Assembly (NCBI RefSeq): GCF_900109525.1
Contig: NZ_FOAN01000006.1
Location: 434,001 to 498,000 of the forward strand
Length of the DNA: 64,000 nt
Reading direction: 5' to 3'
DNA from: Allobosea lupini
GTDB lineage: Bacteria; Pseudomonadota; Alphaproteobacteria; Rhizobiales; Beijerinckiaceae
The number at the start of each line of letters is the position of its first letter. Position 1 is the stretch's first letter. Position numbers and translations under genes: made by a program. This document shows, piece after piece, positions 56,754-64,000 of the stretch. Under the pieces are notes generated by a model. It had not been told where the DNA came from. It saw only the letters and a list, made by a program, of their open reading frames with translations, and did no database searches.

Positions 56754-58031
56754 CTATTCGGCCGCGGCAGCGCGGGCGCCGTAGCGCCGCTCGACGTAAT
56801 CCTCGACCATCGCCTTGAAGTCGGCGGCGATCGACGGTCCGCGCAGGGTCGCGACTTTCTTGCCGTCGACGAAGACCGGCGCGGTCGGCGTCTCGCCCGT
56901 GCCGGGCAGCGAGATGCCGATATCGGCGTGCTTGGACTCGCCCGGGCCGTTGACGATGCAGCCCATCACCGCGACGTTGAGCGCCTCGATGCCAGGATAG
57001 CGCGTCTTCCACTCCGGCATGGAGGTGGAGATCCAGCTCTGGATGTCCATCGCCAGCTCCTGGAACACCGTCGAGGTCGTCCGCCCGCAGCCCGGACAGG
57101 CCGCGACCAGCGGCACGAAGGCCCGAAAGCCCATGGTCTGCAGCAATTCCTGCGAGGCCTTGACCTCCAGCGTGCGATCCCCACCCGGCTCCGGCGTCAG
57201 CGAGAAGCGGATCGTGTCGCCGATCCCGTCCTGCAGCAGCACGCCGAGCGCCGCCGAGGAGGCGACGAGCCCCTTCGAGCCCATCCCGGCCTCTGTCAGG
57301 CCGAGATGGATGGCGTAGTCGCCGCGCTCCGCCAGCATGCGATAGACCGCGATCAGGTCCTGTACGCCCGAGACCTTGGCCGAGAGGATGATCTTGTCCT
57401 TGCCGAGGCCGATCTCCTCGGCGCGCTCGGCCGAAAGCAGGGCCGACTGCACCATCGCCTCGCGCATCACCGCCCGCGCATCGAACGGCTTCGCTGCGGC
57501 GGCGTTGATGTCCATCAGCGAAGTCAGCAATTCCTGGTCGAGCGAGCCCCAGTTGGCACCGATCCGCACGCTCTTGCCATGCCTGATCGCGAGCTCGACA
57601 ATCTGGCCGAACTGTCTGTCCTTCTTGTCCTTGAAGCCGACATTGCCGGGATTGATCCGGTATTTCGCCAGCGCCTGCGCACAGGCCGGATGGTCGCTCA
57701 GCAGCTTGTGGCCGATATAGTGGAAGTCGCCGACCAGCGGCACGTCGATGCCGAGGATGTCGAGCCGCTCGCGGATATGCGGGACGGCCGCCGCCGCCTC
57801 GTCGCGATCGACCGTGATCCGTACCAGCTCCGAGCCGGCGCGCGCCAATGCCGCGACCTGTCCGACCGTCGCAGGAATGTCGGCCGTATCGGTATTGGTC
57901 ATCGACTGTACGACGATCGGCGCACCGCCGCCGACCTGCACATGGCCGACCATGACCGGGACGGTGCGCTTGCGAGGCGCCGGCGCGGCGTCAGGCCCTT
58001 CGGGCAGGCAGGTCAGCGGCTGATCGCTCAT
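56754..58031 (-). CDS. ispG: 4-hydroxy-3-methylbut-2-enyl diphosphate synthase
   Basis: This 425-residue iron-sulfur enzyme of the non-mevalonate pathway converts MEcPP to HMBPP. The cluster ligands include the Cys pair in [17 protein letters not shown] and the Cys in [19 protein letters not shown]. The N-terminal [20 protein letters not shown] is the TIM-barrel start. It lies 67 bases from zur on the same strand and upstream of kup. Confidence 0.97.
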   Translation of the reverse strand: MSDQPLTCLPEGPDAAPAPRKRTVPVMVGHVQVGGGAPIVVQSMTNTDTADIPATVGQVAALARAGSELVRITVDRDEAAAAVPHIRERLDILGIDVPLVGDFHYIGHKLLSDHPACAQALAKYRINPGNVGFKDKKDRQFGQIVELAIRHGKSVRIGANWGSLDQELLTSLMDINAAAAKPFDARAVMREAMVQSALLSAERAEEIGLGKDKIILSAKVSGVQDLIAVYRMLAERGDYAIHLGLTEAGMGSKGLVASSAALGVLLQDGIGDTIRFSLTPEPGGDRTLEVKASQELLQTMGFRAFVPLVAACPGCGRTTSTVFQELAMDIQSWISTSMPEWKTRYPGIEALNVAVMGCIVNGPGESKHADIGISLPGTGETPTAPVFVDGKKVATLRGPSIAADFKAMVEDYVERRYGARAAAAE

Positions 58032-58098
58032 GGAATAGTCCGGATCCTTTGCCGGCAGCGGCTCGTCGCGGCTGCACTGCGCCGTTGCAGGATAATCG

Positions 58099-58632
58099 TC
58101 AAGCTGCGGCAGCGTCGCGACAATGCTCGCAGCGGCCGACGATCTCGACCACCTGATAGGAGGTCTGGAAGTGCCGGCCCTCCGCCATCCCCCGGATCGC
58201 CTGGCGCATCGCCGGCGAGGCGTCCTCGTCGACGCCGCCGCAGATCTCGCAGATCAGGAAGGCGACCGCCTCATCGGCGCCGTGCCCATGCGGGCAGGCG
58301 ATGAAGGCGTTGCGCGAACTCAGACGGTGCACGAAACCCTGCTCGACCAGGAAGTCGAGCGCCCGGTAGATCGAGATCGGCGCCAACCGGCGTCCGCCAG
58401 GCGGCGAGATCCGATCCGCCAGATCATAGGCGCCCACCGGCTTGTGGTCGGAATAGAGTGCCTCCAGCGCCTTGCGCCGGATCGGCGTCAGGCGCAGGCC
58501 GCGCTCGCGGCAGACCTTCTCGGCTCGCGCCAGACCGGTGGCGGCATGGGCCGAATGGTCGTGCGCATGCTGGCACAGACCATGCTCGTGATCGTGATGA
58601 TGAGCGTCGCTTGCAGGCTGCATTTTCGTCAT
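58099..58632 (-). CDS. zur: Zinc uptake regulator, Fur family
   Basis: This 177-residue regulator has the winged-helix segment [20 protein letters not shown] and [17 protein letters not shown]. The metal-binding part contains [12 protein letters not shown] (CxxC) and a final CEHC, the second CxxC. Unusually, the N-terminus has an extended His-rich stretch, with [20 protein letters not shown], that could bind further metal. The start at 58632 (MTKMQP) is preferred to the GTG at 58659 because a dyad lies in between. The znuABC genes are not in view. Confidence 0.9.
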   Translation of the reverse strand: MTKMQPASDAHHHDHEHGLCQHAHDHSAHAATGLARAEKVCRERGLRLTPIRRKALEALYSDHKPVGAYDLADRISPPGGRRLAPISIYRALDFLVEQGFVHRLSSRNAFIACPHGHGADEAVAFLICEICGGVDEDASPAMRQAIRGMAEGRHFQTSYQVVEIVGRCEHCRDAAAA

Positions 58633-58633
58633 G

Positions 58634-58644
58634 TTGCGTTGCAA
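58634..58644. promoter_or_regulatory. Dyad just upstream of zur start
   Basis: TTGC-GTT-GCAA is an inverted repeat beginning two bases upstream of the zur start codon. It could be a Zur autoregulatory site, or chance. It does not clearly match a known Zur-box consensus. Confidence 0.3.
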
Positions 58645-58749
58645 TAGCACATCGGGCACCGTCCTGGTGACCGACGCTCCCTCGCTGGCGCAATGCCAGC
58701 CTCCGCCGGTAAGTTAAGCGTTCTCAGGCCAAATGTCAGGAGCCGCCCC

Positions 58750-59535
58750 ATGTTCCTCAAAGATCGCACCGCCCTCGTCACCGGCTCCACCTCCGGCATC
58801 GGCCTCGCCTACGCCCGCGCGCTCGCTGCCGAAGGCGCCAATGTCGTGATCAACGGCTTCGGCGATGCCGACGCGATCGAGAAGGAACGCAGTGCGATCG
58901 AGACCGACTACAAGGTCAAGGCGCGCTACTCGGCCGCCAATATGATGAAGCCCGACGAGATCGCCGCCATGGTTGCCGAGGCCGAGACCGAGTTCGGTGC
59001 GATCGACATCCTCGTCAACAATGCCGGCATCCAGCATGTCGCCCCGGTCGACGAGTTCCCGATCGAGAAATGGGACCAGATCATCGCGATCAACCTGTCT
59101 TCAGCCTTCCACGCCACACGCGCCGCCCTGCCGAAGATGAAGGAAAAGGGCTGGGGCCGGATCATTAACACTGCCAGCGCCCACGCCTTCGTCGCCTCGC
59201 CGTTCAAATCAGCCTATGTCGCCGCGAAGCACGGTATCGCCGGCTTCACCAAGACGGTGGCGCTCGAGGTCGCGACCAAGGGCATCACCGTCAACGCGAT
59301 CGCGCCCGGCTATGTCTGGACGCCGCTGGTGGAGAAGCAGATCCCCGACACGATGAAGGCCCGTGGCCTGACCAAGGAGCAGGTCATCAACGACGTGCTG
59401 CTGCTGGCCCAGCCGACCAAGGAATTCGTCACCGTCGAGCAGGTCGCCGCGCTCGCCGTCTTCCTCTGCACCGATTCGGCCAAGTCGATCACCGGCACCA
59501 CCCTGCCGATGGATGGCGGCTGGACCGCCGCGTGA
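58750..59535 (+). CDS. bdhA: 3-hydroxybutyrate dehydrogenase
   Basis: This 261-residue short-chain dehydrogenase oxidises (R)-3-hydroxybutyrate from polyhydroxybutyrate breakdown to acetoacetate. TALVTGSTSGIGLAYARAL is the cofactor motif and SAYVAAKHGIAGFTKTVALE carries the YxxxK catalytic pair. The start at 58750 gives the family N-terminus MFLKDRTALVTG. Its stop overlaps the GTG of the patatin gene (GTGA), implying coupled translation. Confidence 0.93.
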   Translation: MFLKDRTALVTGSTSGIGLAYARALAAEGANVVINGFGDADAIEKERSAIETDYKVKARYSAANMMKPDEIAAMVAEAETEFGAIDILVNNAGIQHVAPVDEFPIEKWDQIIAINLSSAFHATRAALPKMKEKGWGRIINTASAHAFVASPFKSAYVAAKHGIAGFTKTVALEVATKGITVNAIAPGYVWTPLVEKQIPDTMKARGLTKEQVINDVLLLAQPTKEFVTVEQVAALAVFLCTDSAKSITGTTLPMDGGWTAA

Positions 59536-60599
59536 CCGGCCGCAAGCGCAGCCGCGTCCCGCAGGTCAAGGGCCTGGCGGGCCCGAAGGCCGAGAAGTCG
59601 GTCAACCTCGCGCTCCAGGGCGGCGGCGCGCACGGCGCCTTCACCTGGGGCGTGCTCGACGAGATCCTCGCCGATGGCCGCATCGCCATCGAGGCGATCA
59701 CCGGGGCCAGCGCCGGTGCGATGAACGCGGTGGTGCTGACCGAGGGCTGGCTCGACGGCGGCAGCGACGGCGCCCGCACGGCGCTGGAGAATTTCTGGCG
59801 CCGGATCAGCGTCGACGGCAAATATGGCGGCTCGGAGCGCTCGCTGCTCGACACCATGCTCGGCGCCTGGACCGACGGGCGCCCGCCGGGGCTGATCTGG
59901 TTCGAGCTCCTGTCGAAGGTCGCCAGCCCCTATGACGTCAACCCGCTCAACATCAATCCGCTGCGCGGGGTGATCGCCGACCTGATCGACTTCAGCAAGG
60001 TCAATGGCTGCGCCGACGTGAATCTCTTCATCTCGGCGACCAATGTCCGCACCGGCAAGATCAAGATTTTCACGCGCGAAGAGCTGACCGCCGACCATCT
60101 GATGGCCTCGGCCTGCCTGCCGATGCTGTTCCAGGCGGTCGAGATATCGGGGGAGGCCTATTGGGACGGCGGCTATATGGGCAATCCGCCGCTCTTCCCG
60201 CTGTTCTACGAGGCGGCCGGCGACGACATACTGCTGGTGCAGATCAACCCGCTCGAGCGCCGCGAACTGCCCACCAACGCACGGGCGATCCAGGACCGGC
60301 TCAACGAGATCACCTTCAACGCCTCGCTCTTACGCGAACTGCGCGCCATCGACTTCGTCAACCGCCTCGTCGACGACGGCAAGCTCTCGACCGGCGACTA
60401 CAAGCGCGTGCTGATGCATCGCATCGATGGCGGCCTGCCGCTGGCGCAGCTGACCTCCTCGTCGCGCCTCAATTCGGAATGGAATTTCCTGCTCAGCCTG
60501 CGCGATCTCGGCCGCACCGCCGCCAAGCGCTGGCTGAAACGCAACTACGCGGCGATCGGAGTGCAGGGAACGCTGGATTTGAAGGAAGCGATTTCGTAA
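59532..60599 (+). CDS. Patatin-like phospholipase
   Basis: The protein has 355 residues. The patatin dyad is seen: the glycine-rich oxyanion loop LALQGGGAHGAFTWGVLDE, the nucleophile Ser in GASAGAMNAV and the Asp in WDGGYMGNPP. Patatin proteins cleave acyl esters of phospholipids. The GTG start overlaps the bdhA stop, so the two form an operon; patatins beside bdhA are common in Hyphomicrobiales and may act on the lipid coat of PHB granules. That role is inferred only. Confidence 0.9.
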   Translation: MTGRKRSRVPQVKGLAGPKAEKSVNLALQGGGAHGAFTWGVLDEILADGRIAIEAITGASAGAMNAVVLTEGWLDGGSDGARTALENFWRRISVDGKYGGSERSLLDTMLGAWTDGRPPGLIWFELLSKVASPYDVNPLNINPLRGVIADLIDFSKVNGCADVNLFISATNVRTGKIKIFTREELTADHLMASACLPMLFQAVEISGEAYWDGGYMGNPPLFPLFYEAAGDDILLVQINPLERRELPTNARAIQDRLNEITFNASLLRELRAIDFVNRLVDDGKLSTGDYKRVLMHRIDGGLPLAQLTSSSRLNSEWNFLLSLRDLGRTAAKRWLKRNYAAIGVQGTLDLKEAIS

Positions 60600-60739
60600 G
60601 GCGTGAGGCCGAGAATGCAGCGGAGCCGGAGCTTGCCAGCCATGCCATGTGCCGGCAATCTCCGCCCCGCCAAGAGGTTCAGCAGATGTATGCCGGAGTG
60701 ATCTCTCGTCGGGCAGCAGGACATGGGAAGTCCAGGAAC

Positions 60740-61447
60740 ATGATCATCGACGATAGCAGGGCCGATGCCCGCGAGATGCACGAGATCGCCCTGCGCGGGC
60801 GCCCGGCCGGCCTCATCGGCCGCCGCGCTTTTCTGGCCGGCTCGGCCGCCGGTCTCGGCGCGCTCGCGCTCGGCGGCTGCACCACCGACGGCGTGAGCCT
60901 CGCCGAGGCGCAGAAGCTCTACGGGCCGGTGCCCGAGGAGAAGTTCCCGATCCCGGCGATCGACATCAGCCATGTCGATCCGAAATATTTCCGCCGCACG
61001 GTGGCCTATGACACCAAGCACGCCGCCGGCACGATCATCGTCGATCCCGGCAATTACTATGTCTATCGCGTCGAGGGCGATGGGACGGCGACCCGCTATG
61101 GCGCCAATGTCGGCCGCGACGGCTTCCGCTGGAACGGCGACGCCTATGTCGGGCGCAAGTCCGAATGGGCGACCTGGACGCCGCCCAAGGAGATGATCAA
61201 GCGCCAGCCGGAAGCCGCCAAATACGCCCGCGGCATGCCCGGCGGCCTCGACAACCCGCTCGGCGCGCGCACGCTGCATCTCTACCAGAACGGCGCCTAC
61301 ACGCTCTATACGATCTATGCGTCCCTCGACGCGGAATCGATCGGCAACGGCATCACCAGCGGCTGCATCGGCCTGCTCACGCAGGACATGATCCACCTCT
61401 ACAACCAGACGCCGGTCAAGACGAAGGTGGTCGTGCTCCCGGCTTGA
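60740..61447 (+). CDS. L,D-transpeptidase-family protein, Tat/lipoprotein, altered motif
   Basis: The protein has 235 residues. The N-terminus has GRRAFLAGSAAG, a twin-arginine signal, and the lipobox ALGGC at about residue 48. The C-terminal YkuD domain is recognisable from TIIVDPGNYYVYRVEGDGTA and SIGNGITSGCIGL, with nucleophile Cys209. The canonical HG before it reads IYAS (residues 192-195) and the usual Arg after Cys (CIR) is Gly. The active site may therefore be altered. The ATG at 60740 has AGGAAC upstream. A terminator follows. Confidence 0.83.
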   Translation: MIIDDSRADAREMHEIALRGRPAGLIGRRAFLAGSAAGLGALALGGCTTDGVSLAEAQKLYGPVPEEKFPIPAIDISHVDPKYFRRTVAYDTKHAAGTIIVDPGNYYVYRVEGDGTATRYGANVGRDGFRWNGDAYVGRKSEWATWTPPKEMIKRQPEAAKYARGMPGGLDNPLGARTLHLYQNGAYTLYTIYASLDAESIGNGITSGCIGLLTQDMIHLYNQTPVKTKVVVLPA

Positions 61448-61470
61448 GACAGCACCATCGCGCTTTCGAT

Positions 61471-61503
61471 AAGGGCGCTGCCGGTGTCGGTGGCGCCCTT
61501 TTT
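61471..61503 (+). terminator. Intrinsic terminator of the L,D-transpeptidase gene
   Basis: Stem AAGGGCGC (61471-61478) / GCGCCCTT (61493-61500), followed by TTT, with T at 61499-61503. It begins 24 bases after the stop. Confidence 0.85.
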
Positions 61504-61665
61504 CGTGCGGGGAGCCCAATCATCGATGGCGCGGTAGACGAAATAGTCACGCTCCCGGCCATGGCCGGGCCGCATATCGCTTTTGCGGCAATCCCGCCTG
61601 AGCGTATTGTAGACCGCGCAGCCCTTCGACTTGCAGGGCCGGATCTTCCAATCATGGAGGACGCC

Positions 61666-61881
61666 ATGGGACGCAAATTCATCGACTGCCGCGAATTCCC
61701 GAGCGAAATGAACTGCTCGATCGCGATCGGCGCCGACACCGAGGGCGAACTGCTGGAAGCAGCCGTTCAACACGCCGTCAAGGTTCACGGGCATCAGGAT
61801 ACGCCCGAATTGCGGGACATGCTCAGGAGCGTCATCAAAGACGGCATGCCCCCGGAGAAGGCGCCGAGCCGGGCCGCCTGA
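61666..61881 (+). CDS. DUF1059 domain small protein
   Basis: The protein has 71 residues. MGRKFIDCREFPSEMNCSIA and HAVKVHGHQDTPELRDMLRS match the DUF1059 pattern, including the conserved HxxxxH. GGAGG at 61656-61660 supports the ATG at 61666 over that at 61654. It is a stand-alone gene; the function is unknown. Confidence 0.85.
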   Translation: MGRKFIDCREFPSEMNCSIAIGADTEGELLEAAVQHAVKVHGHQDTPELRDMLRSVIKDGMPPEKAPSRAA

Positions 61882-61898
61882 GCGGGACCTACCGACCT

Positions 61899-62570
61899 CT
61901 ATCGCTTCTCGCCCGCCAGCCGCCAGACCGAGCTCTTCTTGATCTCGGCGTCCTCCAGCGCGCGCGTCACCGGCACCTGATAGGTCGCTACCTCGGCGAG
62001 CCTGTCCCTGGGCAGATAGCTGCGCCCGGGATCGCCGATCAGCACAGTCGCGCCGCGCTGCGAGAGGCCCGAGAGCCAATCGATCACCTGCGCCGCCAAT
62101 TCGCGCTCATAGCAGATGTCGCCGGCGAGGATGACGTCCCAGCCCTGGTCGAGGCCGATGAGATCGTCGAGGCGGGCCTCGATCGAGACGCCGTTCGCTT
62201 GCGCATTAAGCCAGACCGCGGCGGCGGCGAAGGCGTCGATATCGGCAGCGATCACCTGCGTCGCCCCCGCCTTGGCCGCAGCGATGGCGACGAGGCCAGA
62301 GCCGCTGGCGAAATCGAGCACGCGCTTGGTCCGTACGGTCTCGGGATGGTCGAGGATATAGCGCGCCAGCGCCTGCCCGCCGGCCCAGGCAAAGGCCCAG
62401 AACGGCGGCGGCAGGCCGATCGTCGCCAGCTCGTCCTCGGTCTTCTGCCAGAGCTCGGTCGCCTCCTCGGCAACGTGGAGCGAAATCTCCGGCGCATGCG
62501 GCACCGGTAAGAGCCGCGTATGGGCGCGGATGAAAGCGAGCCGGTCGAGCGTGGCGTCGACCGCGCTCAC
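61899..62570 (-). CDS. SAM-dependent methyltransferase, EtfB lysine methyltransferase-like
   Basis: The protein has 223 residues. Methyltransferase motif I is RVLDFASGSGLVAIAAAKAG, followed by AADIDAFAAAAVWLNAQANG. FWAFAWAGGQALARYILDHP and DVILAGDICYERELA resemble the ETF-beta lysine methyltransferase group. It starts with GTG, overlapping the stop of the glycosyltransferase gene by four bases (GTGA), so the two are coupled. The substrate is inferred from family only. Confidence 0.85.
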   Translation of the reverse strand: MSAVDATLDRLAFIRAHTRLLPVPHAPEISLHVAEEATELWQKTEDELATIGLPPPFWAFAWAGGQALARYILDHPETVRTKRVLDFASGSGLVAIAAAKAGATQVIAADIDAFAAAAVWLNAQANGVSIEARLDDLIGLDQGWDVILAGDICYERELAAQVIDWLSGLSQRGATVLIGDPGRSYLPRDRLAEVATYQVPVTRALEDAEIKKSSVWRLAGEKR

Positions 62571-63730
62571 GCGACGAGGTCCGCCTGCCGCTGACCCAAC
62601 AGCGAACGGTAAAGCGCCTTCACCCCGTCCATCACGTCGCGTTCGGTATAGCCCGCGAGCAGGCGCTCGCGCGCGCTCGCGCCCATGCGCTCGACCTGGG
62701 AGGGCGAGGCGGCGAGCGTCACCAGCGCCTGCGCCAGCGCGGCGATGTCGTTGGCCGGCACGACGAAGCCGTCCTGGCCGGTGCGGACGAAGGAGCGGCA
62801 GCCCGGTACGTCGGTGGTCAGGAGCGCCCGGCCGCAGGCGGCGCCTTCCAGCAAGGTCCGCGGCAGGCCCTCGCCGCCACGCGAGGGCAGGCAGCAGACA
62901 TGGTGCCCTCGCCAGACGCCCTCGATGTCGCGCGTCGGCCCGGCCCAGCTAATGCCCGGCCGCGCCGACCATTCGCGCAGGGTCGCCTCCGGAACCGCCT
63001 TGGGATTGGAGGGGTCGGGTGCGCCGTGAAGCGTCAGCTCGACCCGCGCGCCCTGCTTGCGCGCCAGCGTGACCGCCTCGACCGCAAGGTCGACGCCCTT
63101 CGACCAGAGCATGCGGGCGACCAGCGCGACCCTGAGCGGCGGCTGCGGCGGCATCGGTTCCGGCATCAGGACCAGCGGGTCGACCCCGGCACCACCGACG
63201 ATCGCGACCTTCGCCCCATCGGCGGGATCGAGCCCGAGCGTGACGGGATCGTCCGGGTTCTCGAACAGGAAACGGACCTGCGGCCCGTCGACCGCCTCGC
63301 GCAGCCAGACCTTCGCCGCCAGCCGCGCCGCATCGGCGAGACCGCCTTCGCGCGCCCCGAGGAAGCCGAGGCCGGTCAGGGCGTAGACCCGGCGCTCGAC
63401 CCCGGCGAGCTTGCCGGCAAGGCCGGCGAGCGCGATCGGCTTCAGCGCGATGCAATGCAGGATATCGGGCTTCTCGCGCTCGATCAGGCGCTTCAGCGCC
63501 ATGATCTGCCTGGCCAGCGCCACCGGTGAGAGCGAGCGCCGCTCGGCCTCCAGCGCGATCAGCCTTGCTCCGGTCGCCTCGATCGCCTTGCGGTGATTGC
63601 GCTCCCGCGCGATCACGGCGACGTCGAGCTCCATCTCCGCCGCAGCGCGAGCCATCGGCAGGAAATGCGAGGCGAAGAACCAGTCCTCGGTAGCGACGAA
63701 CAACAGCTTCTGGCGGGCCATGGCGCGCAT
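62567..63730 (-). CDS. Glycosyltransferase family 4 protein
   Basis: This 387-residue GT-B protein has an N-terminal domain with HCIALKPIALAGLAGKLAGV and a C-terminal domain with VALVARMLWSKGVDLAVEAV, CCLPSRGGEGLPRTLLEGAA and LTTDVPGCRSFVRTGQDGFV, a typical nucleotide-sugar site (EGLPRTLLE). It probably makes a surface polysaccharide, but the product is unknown. A second ATG at 63721 would remove three residues. The methyltransferase gene follows with overlapping codons. Confidence 0.9.
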   Translation of the reverse strand: MRAMARQKLLFVATEDWFFASHFLPMARAAAEMELDVAVIARERNHRKAIEATGARLIALEAERRSLSPVALARQIMALKRLIEREKPDILHCIALKPIALAGLAGKLAGVERRVYALTGLGFLGAREGGLADAARLAAKVWLREAVDGPQVRFLFENPDDPVTLGLDPADGAKVAIVGGAGVDPLVLMPEPMPPQPPLRVALVARMLWSKGVDLAVEAVTLARKQGARVELTLHGAPDPSNPKAVPEATLREWSARPGISWAGPTRDIEGVWRGHHVCCLPSRGGEGLPRTLLEGAACGRALLTTDVPGCRSFVRTGQDGFVVPANDIAALAQALVTLAASPSQVERMGASARERLLAGYTERDVMDGVKALYRSLLGQRQADLVA

Positions 63731-63864
63731 CAGGCCGATGCGGCGCCGAAATGCAAGCGCATAAGCGAGCCGGTAGGCAGCCCCGCCATGCCCTGCGGTT
63801 GCTGGACGCCTGAACCCCGGCTTGCGACAAGGAGGCGAGGCTTCCCTCTCCAGCGAGACAAGAC

Positions 63865-64000
63865 ATGGACAACCGCAACGACCTCTGGCGTCACGTCGAC
63901 GCCAGCAAAGAGCGCTTCATCGAACTCAGCGACCGGGTCTGGGCGATTCCCGAGGTCTGCTACACCGAGAAGCGCTCGGTCGCCGAGCATGTCGCCGAGC
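63865..64000 (+). CDS. M20-family peptidase/amidohydrolase, N-terminus (partial)
   Basis: The frame starts at ATG 63865 and is open to the window end (45 residues visible). It reads MDNRNDLWRHVDASKERF, then ELSDRVWAIPEVCYTEKRS, typical of the start of the AbgB/HmrA group of M20 proteins, where the E in IPE(L/V) is conserved. It follows the divergent glycosyltransferase gene. The remainder lies outside the window. Confidence 0.75.
   Translation, partial: MDNRNDLWRHVDASKERFIELSDRVWAIPEVCYTEKRSVAEHVAE

Overview
The window is a high-GC chromosomal segment of an alphaproteobacterium, most likely of the Hyphomicrobiales (Rhizobiales). The lineage call rests on the gene set: CpdR, PhaR, a DUF1737 protein between phaA and phaB, a Zur with a CXXC core, a suhB/MmgR-like small RNA, a ROSE-type RNA thermometer upstream of hsp20, and the group secA / parvulin isomerase / argJ / mutT. 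The genus could be Bosea or a relative, but this is inference from general gene content. I see no phage, plasmid, CRISPR or insertion-sequence genes. Accessory signal is limited to one toxin-antitoxin pair, several palindromic repeats and one patch of gene debris.

Layout, 0-15 kb: the 3' end of an amidohydrolase gene and a four-gene polyamine-type ABC transporter operon; a small two-helix membrane protein; a PagL-like outer-membrane deacylase; maiA; a divergent class A beta-lactamase / AmpR pair; tRNA-Val(GAC); cpdR; an N-formylglutamate amidohydrolase; an sRNA; a hisN-type phosphatase that overlaps a convergent lysophospholipase-like hydrolase; hsp20 with an RpoH-like promoter and ROSE leader; a proline-rich secreted protein; and a threonine aldolase.

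Layout, 15-34 kb: gltB-gltD (glutamate synthase); a REP-like inverted repeat pair; the leftward group argJ-eamA-lipoprotein-mutT; a RelE/XRE toxin-antitoxin module lodged between argJ and the parvulin gene; secA; a hydratase-family enzyme; a divergent MFS (Fsr-like) / AraC pair; a 47-bp palindrome; and a TorF-type porin.

Layout, 34-50 kb: a YafK-like L,D-transpeptidase, accA, a methyltransferase, a GloB-like hydrolase, a DUF985 cupin, a GNAT protein, a YddG-like exporter, a haloperoxidase-like hydrolase and a GlxA-type regulator. A 140-bp patch holds fused fragments of an exporter gene and an aminotransferase gene. It is followed by an M19 dipeptidase / aminotransferase operon with a divergent GntR regulator and a second Fsr-like MFS gene, then the phaB-DUF1737-phaA / phaR polyhydroxybutyrate locus.

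Layout, 50-64 kb: a PAS / degenerate GGDEF / EAL protein, rpmF, mtgA, a polyprenyl diphosphate synthase, kup, ispG, zur, a bdhA-patatin pair, a Tat/lipoprotein L,D-transpeptidase with an altered active-site motif, a DUF1059 protein, an EtfB-type methyltransferase, a glycosyltransferase, and the start of an M20 peptidase.

Themes that link genes: polyhydroxybutyrate turnover (phaA, phaB, phaR, bdhA, perhaps the patatin and the MmgR-like sRNA); isoprenoid precursor synthesis (ispG, polyprenyl synthase); cell-wall remodelling and its defence (mtgA, two L,D-transpeptidases, AmpR/beta-lactamase); and nitrogen assimilation (gltBD, argJ). I found no convincing wholly new multi-gene system. The most unusual signals are the gene-debris mosaic at 42.9-43.05 kb, the long perfect palindrome at 33.07 kb, the GntR-operator/dipeptidase operon, and the divergent L,D-transpeptidase.
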